Positions 1 through 12,865 of a stretch of DNA of 64,000 bases are shown here, piece by piece (the first letter of the stretch is position 1; every line of letters begins with the position of its first letter). Source of the DNA: Lineus longissimus. Taxonomy: Eukaryota; Nemertea; Pilidiophora; Heteronemertea; Lineidae. The stretch covers positions 7,442,001 to 7,506,000 of the forward strand of contig NC_088323.1 of NCBI RefSeq assembly GCF_910592395.1, in the 5' to 3' direction. The notes below the pieces were generated by a model. It ran no database searches. It was not told where the DNA came from and saw only the letters and a program-made list of their open reading frames with translations. The position numbers were made by a program, and so were the translations under genes.

Positions 1-469
1 CACTTCTACTGCCCATAAAGAAATCCATAAAATGATCTGTGTGGACGTCCATTGGGTCAGCGTTCACAATATAACCCAATTTGTTCTGCACTCGCAAAAC
101 ATATGTCAAGAGCATCGTGATATCAGCTCGGAACACGGAGCCCCGCGGAGAGTGCTTGATGGACGCATGTTCTGGTCGACTGACTGAGACTATTATTAAC
201 ATGGTTGGAGTCTGCGTTCCTTAAAAGCTTAACCCATTATCGATACCAGACATAGTATTCAAGCATGTCCTCTCTACCATGTTGTGACGTCACTGACTGA
301 AAATGGCCGCGACCACAGATTCGTAACTACTTTGCGGATAAAACCACAAAATTGTATGTCGATTAAAACGACATTTTGTTTACGAAACTTTAATGACTGT
401 ATCATTTTAACCAGGTCACAAACTTACGCGTGACTGGAGCGCCTCAAAGTTGTATAAAAATAAAATAGC
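1..469. other. Unassigned non-coding sequence
   Basis: I see no gene, repeat or regulatory signal here that I can support. The stretch ends at the 9-bp target duplication of the transposon that follows. Confidence 0.5.
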
Positions 470-478
470 CTAGCCAGG

Positions 479-1423
479 GGGGAGATGCTAAATGCCATCA
501 CCTAGAGTACCCGCCTCGTTTTGAAAAGAGCTATAATGACGTCACAGATCTATTCTTGGACTAGGGGTTTCCGATGTGATAGGGTTTATTTTTAGCTTTT
601 AGACGTGTTATTTGTTTTGATTTGAACTTGGGATATTTTAGTGAAGTTGTGGGGTAAATTACAAATTATTACAATTTTATAACCTTTACCAGCATTCAAA
701 CAGCAAAAAAATGCTCGCAGGCCCAGAAAAACAAGGCAGAGTCAGGGCATGTGCGTGATGGAGGCTGATAGTCCTTCCCATGGTTAACTTCATAGCAGTT
801 TAACTATCCTCACTTATCACTCTGAATTTTCCTGGTTCTCCAAAGGGCTGGTCACTTGAGAGTTCAACACCTGATGAATTAGTGGTCTTTGTTTTGCAAT
901 GCTCAATGAACTGTTTGGGCCGTTCATGAAGGAAATGTGGCAGCTGGTCTTCCTTGTACAGCCTGTACTCTCTCTATGCCCTAGTCTTCTCACCAATGTA
1001 GCTGAAAATAGAATAGCAAAAAATGAATGAATCCTAGCTGATCGTGGAATTCATCATCCTACAGCTCCACCTTGATGTGCTTGAGCATTGGCGAGAGTAT
1101 CAGCAATTAGGGCGGAGCGTCTTCAAACATGCCAAAGACCTACAAAGTGATTTTTCTATGTGTACATATATGTCATCTTTAGATAATGGCAGAACATGCA
1201 GTTTTCAATTCAACTGTTTAAAAAACTTTGATACCATAAAGGGGTGGGGGGTAATATCTCTTTAGCTCTCTCCAATGAGTTTGCGATGCCGAAATGGCTA
1301 GAAAAAAACTCATCGAAGAGAGCCGCCACCTCTGAATTAAGCGCCATTTTTGTTTTAGAGAAATCCCCAATATCTAAATTCAAAACGAGGCGGGTACTGT
1401 AGGTGATTGCATTCAGCATCTAC
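479..1423. mobile_element. Non-autonomous DNA transposon with TIRs and 9-bp target duplication
   Basis: The first roughly 50 bases are an imperfect inverted copy of the last roughly 50; both arms share AGTACCCGCCTCGTTTTGAA. The element is flanked by the direct repeat CTAGCCAGG at 470-478 and 1424-1432. A 9-bp duplication is typical of Mutator-like elements (established knowledge), so MULE-like is the best class guess. No transposase is visible; the short reading frames inside are not credible genes. The left end has two extra G residues relative to the right, probably a slip in the G run. Confidence 0.75.
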
Positions 1424-1432
1424 CTAGCCAGG

Positions 1433-1839
1433 GCCATTCGGGGGGAAATGGCGGCCAATTCAAGCAGGAACGAAACCGTGCGGATAGAACACAACAAATT
1501 TTTCGACATTCTCCCAAAAGCCCAATTGCCTGATGTATTAAATTCTTGGAAGTTGAGAAATTATCCAGGTTTATATCTCGCAACTATGCATCATGATAAG
1601 AAAATGTAGCAGGTGCATTTAAGTCAGTAAAACAGGGAGCTTTTTCATGAACTTCTGGAAAATAACGTGAAACAGACATAGGCAAAATGCATTACAGCCC
1701 ATTTACTGGTCACAAAAAATTAATGTATGGTCTTATTAAGCGCTTTATGATGCACAGCATTCTCATCCTATCCTGAAGAAACCTCTTAGTAGATCTCAGA
1801 TGAGCTGGAGTGCTTCATCAAGGCCATAACCTGAAAATT
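1433..1839. other. Unassigned non-coding sequence
   Basis: There is a short open frame at 1403-1609, partly inside the preceding element, with no recognisable domain. I see nothing else supportable. Confidence 0.45.
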
Positions 1840-2035
1840 TCCGACCGGTTCTAATGTATACACCTGGGCACGTATGTATTAAAGGATTCTCAGCTATACT
1901 TGACCTGTGGGAGGAATAAGACATGTTAGGCAGATAGACCTGCCTAGAGTATCACGCTGTTGGTCGGGATTCAACCAGGGACCTCATGACCAAAAGCCGG
2001 AGACCCGAGCCACTACACCGCGGCAATATAGCCCA
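1840..2035 (-). mobile_element. tRNA-derived SINE, minus strand
   Basis: Read on the minus strand, the head resembles a tRNA gene: an A-box-like TAGTGGCTCGGG (complement of about 2003-2014) and a B-box-like GGTTGAATCC (complement of about 1967-1976). The body carries GACCGG and TACACCTGGGCA (plus strand, about 1842-1872), which recur in the SINE at 5.85-6.08 kb, so the two share a body. It is diverged and the 3' boundary is approximate. Confidence 0.65.
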
Positions 2036-2204
2036 TGATGCGGCACACAACAGCCAACAGAAGATTGGTTTTTCAATCAGGACAAGGAGTCCAAATTGGA
2101 TGATAAAGGTGTAGATTACGCGCGGCAGACGTCTGGTAAACGATCTGGTCGGGTTATCAAATATGACATAAAAGAAATAAAAAGAAGCACGTGTAATGTA
2201 GAAT

Positions 2205-2290
2205 ACAATTTAGCTAATGTAACACCTATAAGCCAAAGCGAGAGTGCAGAAAAACTGCTTTATTCCCACATGGAGGTGGGGCGAAATATG
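2205..2290. repeat. Dispersed degenerate repeat, copy 1 of 3
   Basis: The words GTAACACCTATAAGCC, GAGAGT, CAGAA and TATTCCC recur in the same order at about 2664-2745 (weaker) and 3308-3390. This looks like an old short repeat family, with no coding or mobile signature seen. Confidence 0.4.
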
Positions 2291-2364
2291 TCAGGATGAA
2301 GAATCACGTTTCGGAAGAAATACAGCACTCACTCGCTTTAATAGACCAACCACTTGTCTGGAAG

Positions 2365-2615
2365 CCAGGGTCCGGTGGTCCAAACCCTGGTTAGTTTAGC
2401 AACCACTAAGTTTTAGTGACCGCTACATAACTTAGCGGAACCCTTAACCGGGGTTCCGCTAAAACTTGGCAGCAGCCCATGACAAAACCCTTGAGGTACC
2501 GCTAACTTAGCGGTGGCATAACAGCCCCTAAGCTTAACGGACCAAACTTGGCGGCCTGCTTAGATAACGATGGTTTAGCAGCCGCCAAACAAGAAAGCAG
2601 AGCTTTAAACAACCA
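2365..2615. repeat. Palindrome-rich interspersed repeat, possible MITE
   Basis: The segment is rich in the words CTTAGCGG and CCGCTAA and in TTTAGCA/TGCTAAA in both orientations, giving several possible hairpins. The ends are not clean and I find no target duplication, so the class is uncertain. Confidence 0.35.
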
Positions 2616-3574
2616 GGTCCATGTAGCATATCACCTAATATAAACGTGAAAAAAGCGATGACAATAGACCTTAATGTAACGCCCATTAGTCAACCGCTCA
2701 GGTAACTAGCTTGTTCCCAGAGGGCAGGGATTGAAATAGGATGCTGTTATGAAACATGGACCATGAAAAATGGATCACGCTCATAGGACATCATCATCGT
2801 GTCTGGTCGATAACTTCTTATAAAAACAGAAACTCCGATATTTTCTGAATTAAACGAGATTCGGACTTCCAAGGATGCCAGAGTAACCATTTTTCTTATG
2901 AAACATTATTTTTCGTTCAATATTTATCATGCCGATCTATCAACTGTCACTTCGTTGTGCATATGTCCATCCTTAAAAGGAGGATACTTTAGGACTGATG
3001 TTCATCGCCTAAGTCGGCATGATATTTACAAATAAATAGGAAAAATGAACAGGAAAAATAAACCGACCCCATAGAACCGGAGGGCTGCGCTGGACCATTG
3101 AATCACAGTTTCCATTTTTAATAAGAGCCTCCGTTTTTAATAATCCGAGGGCGTGGGTAAAATTAAAGGAACCAGATGGTCATTGACTTAAAGGAAGACT
3201 CTAACAATCACAGAAAACTGTGATTCGATGTGAGAGAAAACTGTCGCTTTGTCTCTCTAACAGCTAAATTGTACCTAAACAAATTTACCCCAGAAGAACG
3301 CACCATATTGTAACACCTATAAGCCTTAATGAGAGTACAGAAGAAACTCGCCTATTCCCGCGAGACGAGGGGTCGAAATTGGATGCTAATGAAATACGAC
3401 TTGGCGAATTTTTTCTCATACACAAAGGGGCAAATTAGATTTGCTGAGCGCCGAGGGTGCATTCCGGCGAAGTAATGGTGTTACTGCGAGGGTTTTTCTC
3501 GAGGTTAGGACAACCATTTTGTGTGGTTAGTCTGCTCGATTCTCGCGGTAATAGAGTACAACGGTGCACAGCAT

Positions 3575-4240
3575 TCTCCATGCGCATGACCGGAACTCTA
3601 TTTCTTGATGACGTCGTTTCATCCCTGCTAGAATTGCCGAATGTGCTGGATCCACCCATTTCATTATTACAAGCCGTTCAATGCATATCTTGATGCGAAA
3701 CTTTGAGACATAATTAGACTAGTCTATTCAAATATTTTTATTGAAATGGTCTAACCCCACATATGTTTTCTGTAATTTTATTCCAAAAGCGAGGACGAAT
3801 CTATGGCCTAGACTACTTTCAGGCATATTACACTGCAAGAACAGTGACTTTCAAACAAGTGGATGCGAAATATTGACAGAGAGAAAGTGTTTGAATATTA
3901 TTCCTGCTTTGGAGAATGAGTGCTCAGATGTTGCCCCCTCAAGTATCTGAGATATTCGGATTAATGTTACTTCGTGTCAACACCAATACGGGTGCCTCAG
4001 TCAGCTTGAGGACCACGAACATGATGAAAAAAGCAATCCTAGGGTAATGTGTCAGTGAATGCTTTTTTTCAGTTGCACCGCAGATTACCATAGAGACGTC
4101 TTACAATTCCAAGGGAAAATTTATCGATTTATGTATCTCGTCGTCAAGATATGCATCATATATATTATCCTCCTTGCGCCCATGACCGGAACTCTATTTA
4201 TTGATGATCTCGTTCCGCCCCTGCTTGAATTGGCCGCGTT
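3575..4240. repeat. Diverged direct repeat of about 60 bp (3578-3645 and 4178-4240)
   Basis: Both copies contain CATGACCGGAACTCTATTT followed by TTGATGA and then related words (CCCTGCTNGAATTG). They are about 600 bases apart. The minus-strand reading of each gives a similar short peptide (NSSR.ET.SS.NRVPVM). They could be fragments of a dispersed repeat or of an unrecognised exon; I cannot tell. Confidence 0.45.
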
Positions 4241-5050
4241 TGCCTTTTGATTGCCTCAACTACACGGTGGGTAAATGTATCGGCTTGCCTAAGAAAAATA
4301 CGTGTTTAACTGGAGAGGAAATGACGACACAAACGATTAGTTCATTTTGAGGGGTGTAAGGCCCGCATTTATCATTTTTATCAGATTGTACCCCTCCAAC
4401 ACTGTAACGGGACGGCCTTGTTTCTATTGGGTTACAAAGGTAAACCAATACCTTTACCCACCGTACCATCAGGCTACTAGGTCCTCATACGAAGGTTTGT
4501 GACATGGTTGAAATAAAAAACTAAAAATGTTGAAACTGTTTCAATTTGACGACATTTGCTTTTGTAATTTCATCATTAAAGTGATCGCGAATCTGTGCTC
4601 GCGGCCCGTTTCATTCCGATTTCACTACGCGATGTACAGTTACTAACACAATTGTATGGATATGATGTCTGCGTTTGAGAATCGCATCATGAAATACTTC
4701 CTTCTGCATTGAAGGGGGACTATAGGCAGGAACTAGTGGACAATACGTCTTCAGGTCATTAGTAAGCGGGTTAGGGGCCTGGGTTGTGTTCGATTCAGTG
4801 ATAAACGTTTACAATCATCTTAATTAGCATCAATATCAGGTAAACACGTGCGTTTAGCTGAGTCTGTTTCACGATGCGAGCTTTAAAGGAAGCTATAATC
4901 TAAAGTGTCCATTTCACACAAAAACCACAAATATGAAATATACACCCCATTGTTATTATGGTTTCACTTTCATCGGTCATGTGGTAGCTAAACTTTCCGA
5001 CGATAATTGGTGAAACTACGTCTCCACGGAACAATTCTCAATCATATGGA
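4241..5050. other. Unassigned non-coding sequence
   Basis: There is no convincing gene; a short minus-strand open frame at 4260-4469 shows no domain. I see no repeat. Confidence 0.45.
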
Positions 5051-5057
5051 CGAACAC

Positions 5058-5405
5058 ATTCTGGCGAGGCTATCCACTAGGGTGTTATCACTAATAGTGT
5101 TAGCATCGAAATTGGCTATTTCAACTGATGGTGCTAAGTGCTAATGGATGAGTTGCACCTCTTTTTGAACAAGCTAAACGGTTAGCAGCTGAAGGAAGTT
5201 TGCACTTTCACTCATAACGTTAGTAAGAGAGAAGAAAACATGTTATCAGAAAAGTAGGTCACACCGACCATAACGCTAAATCAGCAATTCGCTGTGCGGA
5301 ATCAACCCTGGTGATCTCATTCACTGGGGTGTTATCACTAATTGTGTTAGCATCGAAAGTGGCCATTTCAGCTGATGGTTCGAAGTGCTTATGGAAGAGT
5401 TACAC
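5058..5405. repeat. Direct repeat, two copies about 240 bp apart
   Basis: The segments 5073-5160 and 5322-5405 share GGTGTTATCACTAAT, GTGTTAGCATCGAAA and CTGATGGT with few mismatches. It is a local tandem duplication with unique sequence between. Confidence 0.6.
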
Positions 5406-5849
5406 CGCTACTGCAGCTGAACTATTCTGACCTCCTCATGGAAGTCCGACATGCTCTGGGTAGAGTATAACCACTGATGGAGACCTAATATACATACTCA
5501 GGATTACATCGAGACTAAACCCCGCCTCGGTTTTTTGCGTACACTTTAGCTCCACCAGGCTCTCTCGATGTTCGGTGAGGCAGTCAATACCTCCCCGTTC
5601 GGTGTCAATTCCCTACGCCCGAGATGATCACAAACGTTGGTCAAGAAGCTACAGCAAGAGAGGCAATTTACACTTACCAGTCCTTTTCTCTCCAAATGAC
5701 TATAAATCCAACTCTGTTGCTCTTTCAATCAGGAGATGGATGGTCCTGAAAACGGTGAAAACAAATACGTCGCATTATTTAGTTCGCTCTATAATACAGG
5801 CAATAACTGATTTTGGTTTGTTTATAGTCTGATATCAAATAGGTTATCG

Positions 5850-6078
5850 TCCGACCTTACACTTTTACCCCTGTCTGTCCTGGAATCTTTCGGTAGACCT
5901 CACGATGTGCTGCTTGACCAGCACAACAATCTGAACATTTTGACCGGTACCCATGTTTACACCTGGGTGCAGAGAGGCAAGTAAGGCAAAGGCTCACGCC
6001 GACCATGGGGATCGAACCCGGGATCTCTTGACCGCTCTCGAGAGTCCCAGCCACTACGCCAAAGCTACTTTAACAACA
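5850..6078 (-). mobile_element. tRNA-derived SINE, minus strand
   Basis: On the minus strand the head reads GGCGTAGTGGCTGGGACTC (A-box region) then GGGTTCGATCCCC (B box, complement of about 6009-6021). The body contains the complements of TTTACACCTGGGTGCAGAG and GGCAAGTAAGGCAAAG, a conserved central segment like those of metazoan SINE superfamilies. It is better preserved than the copy near 1.9 kb. Confidence 0.8.
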
Positions 6079-9000
6079 TTCTTTTCTAGAAATCGTAAGG
6101 TTTTTCAATACAAGAATATCGTTAGATGAAATTTTGATATTTTTAGTTCAAACTTGACGAATCATTGTGACAATAGAAGCAAAAAAGCCGAAAATAACTT
6201 TAAACAAACGGTTAAAATGATTAATGGCGGTTTTGACAAACCCCTGGCGTCGATTGCATCCCATCATTTTACCTCGTCCATTATTCGAAACAGGAGTAGC
6301 AGATGCAAATATGGATCCCAACACTTAATCAACGCAGACAACTTAATGAACAACTAGAATAGTGAAGATTGCTGCCCTGGTAAATTCCCAAGTGAAAATG
6401 TTCCAAAAGTGTTTCCAGGAACTTTAAACGATTTAAAAAATTCTCGTTTATCGGCCTCATGTTCATTTCAACGAATTACACTTTTAAGTTTAATACATCT
6501 GTGTACCACTTTAAGAGGCAATTTTTAAAACATCAGCACATAATTGGAAACTATCCATCTCCGTATTTGTTTATATTTCACAGTTTTGAAGTGGTGTGGC
6601 TGGAATGAATTCCGATTAACCTCTTCCCTATGCGGGTATATCCGAGTGGGCCGCAACCTCTTTTTTGGGGTCATTTTACATGTTTTATAACCTTAGCATA
6701 TCGTTTGCATTTATTTTTGAGCAGAACTGTTAACCAATGGTTTTCACACTTGTGGGGCACTATCATGCCCAAGGTACCATCTGACACAATAAAAGTTATG
6801 GGCACATGCTTCTGTTGTAATTTCGCCGATTACAGTCAGTTCTTTAGCCCTCCGACTCGAGTGTCAAAATCGTATCCTTACTTATGCTCAACTCTGTAGT
6901 TGATTCCAGTGAGTGAAATGCGCCTCTCAAAAGCAAGTCAAATTACCTTCATAACACATTCGAACAATTTGATTTTCGTCGGCAATAAATGTCATTTTGG
7001 TCCGAAAATGTCATTAAGTCGGCTGTAAGGCAGGATGTCATGTCATCGTGATGGTGGTTGATAGGTTTTGAAGTCACATCGAGACCATAATTTGATTTTA
7101 GTGTCATATTGGACGGTTTGTCTTGATGATAATATGGCATGATGGCCTTCTATAAGGGGAGGAGGGGGGGGGGGGGGGAAGGGGTGGTAACATGGCTTGA
7201 TGGCGCCTAATGGCCCAGGAGGCTTCCCTGCGTTTACGAAAGACCATGGGGTAAATCATGTCAGGGACGTGGAGCTGGCCGACTTGGCGGGCAGGAGACT
7301 GGGGATTTTTTTGAGGCGACAAGATCAGACGGACTGTTACTGCTCATGACATTGGGTAGGTCATTAACCCGTCAGACACATGCAAAATTTAAGCTGTCGA
7401 TGTAATTTTGCTTCAAGTATTGTTGCTGATCTTATTTTACCCATGTGACCAAAGTGGGTTTAATGAGGACCTGTTTATTGAGGAGCTGTTTAACGAGGGC
7501 GAAGCCAGAGCTAGGTTAGTTCCAGTCATGTTCACCATATGACACCCAGAAGAGTATGATCATGATGATATGATGCGCAGAAGAGTATGGAACGGAGGGG
7601 TGGGGATGGGGGGGGGGGGGGACTCTCAATTACGTGTGTAGAGCCTCCTTGTACCTTAATTTCTGATACACATCCTCCAGCAGAAACGATAGCCTCAAAT
7701 CCCCAACCCCTTTTGCTGGCATATTTGTAATTACCACAACCTATAACTGGTATACATTCACAACCATAACCCCTAACTGTATTCATCTACCATCCACATC
7801 TCATGTTTGGGGAAATATGACTGGAATTTGGTATCAGGGTAACGGAGAGTAAAAAAGAGCCTACAGGGAGTGATAACAGGTATCATTTAAAGTATGCCCC
7901 TGGGCCTAGTGACTGAAAAATGGGGAACTATTTGCCCGCGCAAATCACGCTTCGTCGAGCAAAAATACTACCTGCTTTTTTGGTGAGGATGTCATCGGGG
8001 GCTGATCAAGGAGACGGAAAAAAGAGGGGGCGTGCATTGCATTTCTCACCAAAATTCCTGGTCTTTTCCCAAATTTTACGGTCAATTTCAAAGACGTTCA
8101 ATGAATAAGGGGGTGGAATGCGTCTGGTGCGCCCCCTTGAATCCGCGACTGCCCCACACTCTCAATCAGACGGCACCTTCGTGTTGCACACGAGGTTGCC
8201 CTGGTAACAGCCTCGTCTTCTGACGTCGTACTGACAGCAAGACGATCTTCGCAAACATGTTCAAGTCTCAATTTGTCGAAAGGTTATTACTCGATATGAA
8301 GTGTGGAATGATAAATGGAGAGTTATTTAATCTATTGGATTCGGTTTGTCGGGTTATTAAAAAGATCGAAAGAGATAGGTGTTATCTTGTCAAGCAGCAG
8401 AACAGGTGACATGGGACAGAGATTTCGCAGTATACTGTGTTAACACAATGCGATATCCCACAATGCACCCATTGCACATGGGCAGCAATAAATTGTCCAC
8501 GGTGGAAAGGTCAAGGACAAAGTCTTCTATGCATATTCTCTCAAACAAGCCAATCAGTTGCACGGTAATACAAAATACGCATTACTGCGAAAACACAGTA
8601 CGTTGCTCGTACTTGATATATGCAGTACAGCATGGTACTCCTGCAAATCAAACAACGACCAAAATGCTTTTTTGACTTTTGTATTTTTGGACCTTTTACG
8701 TATATTTTTTGCCTATTAACCATAACTGCTGATTTCAAAACGAGGCTTCGTCGGCGCATTTACACTGTTAATTGCGGTTTATTTTACATCAAGACTAACT
8801 ACCTCAAAATCTAGTGCATATGATGTCAAATTCTCAAAAATACCAGAAGGACAGGTTATTTTTTATTAGTAAATTTACCAGAGAGCGCACATATTGGTTC
8901 CTTTTCTTGCGATGCGCGCTTTTCTCGCGGTTTCGACATCGAGGCCAGTCGAGGCAAGGCAAACGTCGAGTTCTAGATCTTACCCTTCGAGTCAAAGCCT

Positions 9001-9300
9001 GATATGATTGAAAGCTTGATACACGTACCACCGTCAGGGTACATCACTTTCCCATCGCAATATGAGCAATCTTCTCGCACCATCGCTTCCAACAAAGGCC
9101 AGTAGCGTGAGAGTGATCACAAGACAAGTTGGTATTCATCCGTCGTTTGTCATTGAGATGAGTTCTGGCCAGAAGAAGTAGGCTCATAGATACTCAGAAG
9201 TAAACTTCCACGTTACTTTGGGATTTTAACCCATAGTGCATGGATCAGACGCATCAAGATTGATCAAACTTGGCCACTGATAACAGGATATTGGCGTATG
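6079..9300. other. Gene-poor sequence with two poly(G) tracts
   Basis: No supportable gene. Poly(G) runs lie near 7160-7180 and 7605-7621, the first beside GGAGG-type low-complexity sequence. All open frames here are short and featureless. Confidence 0.45.
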
Positions 9301-9317
9301 CAAGCGAAATCATTCAG

Positions 9318-9425
9318 TGTCACGCCAAGCTGGTGGTGTACTCTCTCAACGCCAGCAAGTGTAACTCGGAGCTGGTGGTTTACTCTCTCAAGCCACCCAG
9401 TGACACTCCAAGCTGGTGGTTCAAG
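9318..9425. repeat. Short tandem repeat, about 50-bp unit, 2-2.5 copies
   Basis: GAGCTGGTGGTTTACTCTCTC and its variants (CAAGCTGGTGGTGTACTCTC) occur at about 50-base spacing, followed by a third partial copy ending AGCTGGTGGTTCA. Confidence 0.6.
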
Positions 9426-10190
9426 GAATTGATACCGTACTGAAGGTTTTGGCTATCTCGATCACAGTTATGATTTACAGCCTGATAAACTCACCAAAAC
9501 ATCATTTCGGCCTAAGGAGTAGTTTTTTTTATATCATGACAATATTTTTGGGTCAGAGTAAAATGCCCTTATCGAGATAAGTAAGTAACTTATAACAAAA
9601 GTTGCCACAAAAGTTGTTGCTCCTAAACCAATGACATTGTACCAGAAAACTACTCTGAACAGAAAATGTGGGTTTAGTTCTTAAGTTGCATTCTAGGTGG
9701 CAGGACTGGAGGAAACAGTTTCAGTCACCTTGGAGGGTATTTGTGAACTAAAATACTATTGGCGTTGGATAGTCTTGTGATTAAATTCAGTATACATCCG
9801 GTTAATGTGCAACTTTTTTGCGGGGAAAAGTCGTCACGAATAAAGGCTTTGGGATTTGTTCCACGGTCTACAGTACAAACATTTAATAAAATTCGCCACC
9901 AACCTGCTACATGATGGAATGCTGCTTTTGATGGAATTACCAGCCATGCCAGCCGGCTTCCATGCCTCTGACCGCGCGGTAAATGGCCATAAGCGGATGA
10001 GAGCTATGCCTGATGTGATCACATGAACCATCTCAGGGTTTTTATGACTCGGCGCCCATCAAGAGTAATGAAATCGTCTGATCTGATCATAAGTACCGAG
10101 ATCCTCTTATCCTTGATCGCTGACAATCATCATTTTCCACTAAGTGATGCTTGTCACGTGATGGTTCTCACCCAACAACGATATGGACCT
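9426..10190. other. Unassigned non-coding sequence
   Basis: No gene, RNA or repeat that I can support. Confidence 0.4.
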
Positions 10191-10194
10191 TTTT

Positions 10195-10410
10195 GCTGAT
10201 TGTCGACTACTGGCCGAGTGATGGGCTGCTGCATGCTATCATCACCAGCGGTCTAACTGATTTAACCCTTCTTTCATAGTTGTAGACTATTGGTAGAGTG
10301 ATGGGCTGCACCACGTTATCATGCATGGACACCAGCTATGATCTGAAGTCGTCTGTTGGCGAGGCACCAGGCGTTACCTGAAGTCCTCTCTTGGCGAGGC
10401 ACCAAACACC
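10195..10410. repeat. Two local duplications
   Basis: GAGTGATGGGCTGC with flanking ACTA and TATCAT words occurs twice about 90 bases apart (10218 and 10298). Then CTGAAGTC.TCT.TTGGCGAGGCACCA occurs twice about 40 bases apart (10341-10367 and 10379-10405). Confidence 0.55.
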
Positions 10411-11166
10411 TGAGCAATTGATATTGGCGACATCAAATAATTCCAGTTGAATGAGTGAGATATTGCGATATAGAACCCAACATGCGATTAATCAAGCTAA
10501 TAATGTTGAAGTGTTTGTTAACCCTTGGCCAAGACCTTATTGCCAGTATATCAAATAGGTGTCATGTGGAAATATTCATTAATAGCGGTGCGGATGACAT
10601 GTAAAATGTTTTTTGCTTTTGTTTTTCGTGTTTATTTCTTAAGGGGGGGGGGGGCAATTTCAGATATCCCGCTGATATGTCCTGTTGTAACCTTACTACA
10701 GCAATATCCAATCCCATTGACCTGCAGCCAAAATTGGTTACATTTGCTCGTATGAAGGTGCCCAATAGTAGTTCTTAAATCAATGGAATTAATATTTCAT
10801 ATCCTTCTTTGACCACACGGTCACGATCAGTACTCAGCCGCTACTTGATGTGAAAGAAGCAGTGACGTTTCTGAGAATACCGCAGAACTTCGCCAAGGCA
10901 AACTCCTATATCATTGCAACCATTACTAACCTATTTGATATTCCCGTTCCACCTCAACGACGAGTTCAGCTTTTTCCAAACATCCCTTGTCTTTGTTTCT
11001 AATCGATTTGCAAAATCTACTTTCCACTAGAATGAGTTCACTTCGTCACATTCCAAATGTTGACATTGCGAATGATCAACTACAAAAAAGATAAGATGAA
11101 ACAAAAATCGTTTGATGAGTTTCACCAAAGTGTCGATAGCTTCGCTTTCCCAACTGTTTTTATTAA
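10411..11166. other. Unassigned non-coding sequence with a poly(G) run
   Basis: A G run lies near 10643-10654. I see no gene. Confidence 0.4.
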
Positions 11167-12865
11167 CTGAAGTAAAGCGCACATACTCCCTGACCCGGAA
11201 TACAATGGTGTTATCAATGCATTGACGATGACTGAAGCAAAGTGTACAGACTACATGACCGGGAATACAATGGTTTCGTCAATGCATTGATGATGACTGA
11301 AGTAAAGTGCACAGAGACGGCTTGTGGTATTCGACTCGATGACTCGACGACGCGATGACTCGATGACGCGATCAAGTTGGAATCTTTTTAAAGAATATCA
11401 CTGCCTGGACTGTAATTTATACATAGAATCATAAGTGGAGGAAAATAAAAAAGAACCGATCATTACCAACCCCTTTCCAGCTGTTTTCACCGTATCTAAT
11501 CCGACCATTTTTCGTTTCCTACAAGTTCGCATTTTTGATAAAACCATGCGCCATGTTGCTATGCAAGCTTACCGTCAATACAGCTGAATACACCTAAATA
11601 TAGCTGGTTCAGATCAACCTCCTACCCAGGTTCTTTACGAGCAGAAATTCCAATGTTAAAATGACACGCGAGTTCCTGGAGACAAGGTTGGCTCTGGATA
11701 TCCGTTCAGCACGGCAATATTAAATGTCCTATACACCTTTCCAGAAATGGGGCGCTGAGTGTCCGAAATAGTGATGTCATAAGGGGAAACTAGGCCGGTG
11801 GTGGAGGGACAAAGGAGATAGTCATGGTTGACCAACACACTTGGATGCCTTTAATGACGGACAAGGGGGAAAAAGTTAGTTCCAATGCAAGCCACCAATT
11901 TCGGAAAGCATGTATAGGGGCTGATGTATTGGGGGGGGGGGGGGGGGGGGCAATGTCAAGGGGCGGAAGAGGGACTGAGTGACTGAGTCTAAAAAACTGC
12001 ACATATGCGAAATTCCGATTGTTGACAGACTACCACATGACATCTGACATTGGCCACTAGAAGCTTGTTTGTCAATTAAATCTCCGGTCATTTTGCATGC
12101 TATGAAACTTCCGCGAGTCCTTTAAATATCAAAATCAATCGCGGGGACCAATCTTCAGTGGCCATGGCTGGGGGGGGGGGGGGGGGGGGCACATCCTTCT
12201 ACATACCGTAGCTGGGTATGGGAAGGCCGAGCTAAAACCTCTGCTGTTGCAGCGGTAGCCCGGAGACCAGGATCATGGGATTCCGTATTTTAGCAAAGTC
12301 CATAGCAACGATCGCGTCATCGAGCCATCGCGTCGTCGAGTCATCGAGTCGAATACCACAAGCCCACAGAGGCTTACCTGACCCGGAATACAATGGTTTC
12401 ATTATGCATTGATGTTGACTGAAGTAAAGCGCACAGACTCCTTGACCCGGAATACAATGGCTTCGTCAATGCATTGATGATGATTGAAGTTAAGCGCACA
12501 GAGACTACCTGACCCGGAATACAATGGTTTCATTATGCATTGATGCTGACTGAAGTAAAGCGCACAGACTCCTTGACCCGGAATACAATGGCTACGTCAA
12601 TGCATTGATGATGACTAAAGAAAAGCACACAGACTCCTTGACCCTTAATACAATGGTTTCATCAATGCATTGATGTTGACTGAAGTAAAGCGCACAGACT
12701 ACCTGACCCGGAATACAATGGTTTCGTCAATGCATTGATAATGACTGAAGTAACGTGCACAGAGGCCACCTGACCCGGAATACAATGGTTTCATTATGCA
12801 TTGATTTTGACTGAAATAAAGTGCATTACTCCTTCCCCCGGAATACAATCCGGTGTCATTTCTGA
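11167..12865. repeat. Satellite array of about 62-65-bp units, split by a transposon
   Basis: Units contain CTGAAGTAAAGCGCACAGA, CTGACCCGGAATACAATGG and TCAATGCATTGATGATGA. Unit starts at 11167, 11232 and 11297 give a 65-base period. The array breaks after CACAGAG at about 11316 and resumes at about 12366 in the corresponding part of the unit, running as about eight degenerate copies to 12865. It shows no coding potential. Confidence 0.85.
11317..12365. mobile_element. Inverted-repeat DNA element inserted in the satellite array
   Basis: The left end (about 11319-11372) and right end (about 12309-12363) are inverted copies of about 54 bases with one mismatch seen; both contain CTTGTGGTATTCGACTCGAT. 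ACAGAG flanks both sides (11311-11316 and 12366-12371), consistent with a target duplication of 6-8 bases in the satellite unit. The interior has two long poly(G) runs (about 11931-11950 and 12171-12189) and no transposase. It is a MITE-like element of uncertain superfamily. Confidence 0.75.
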
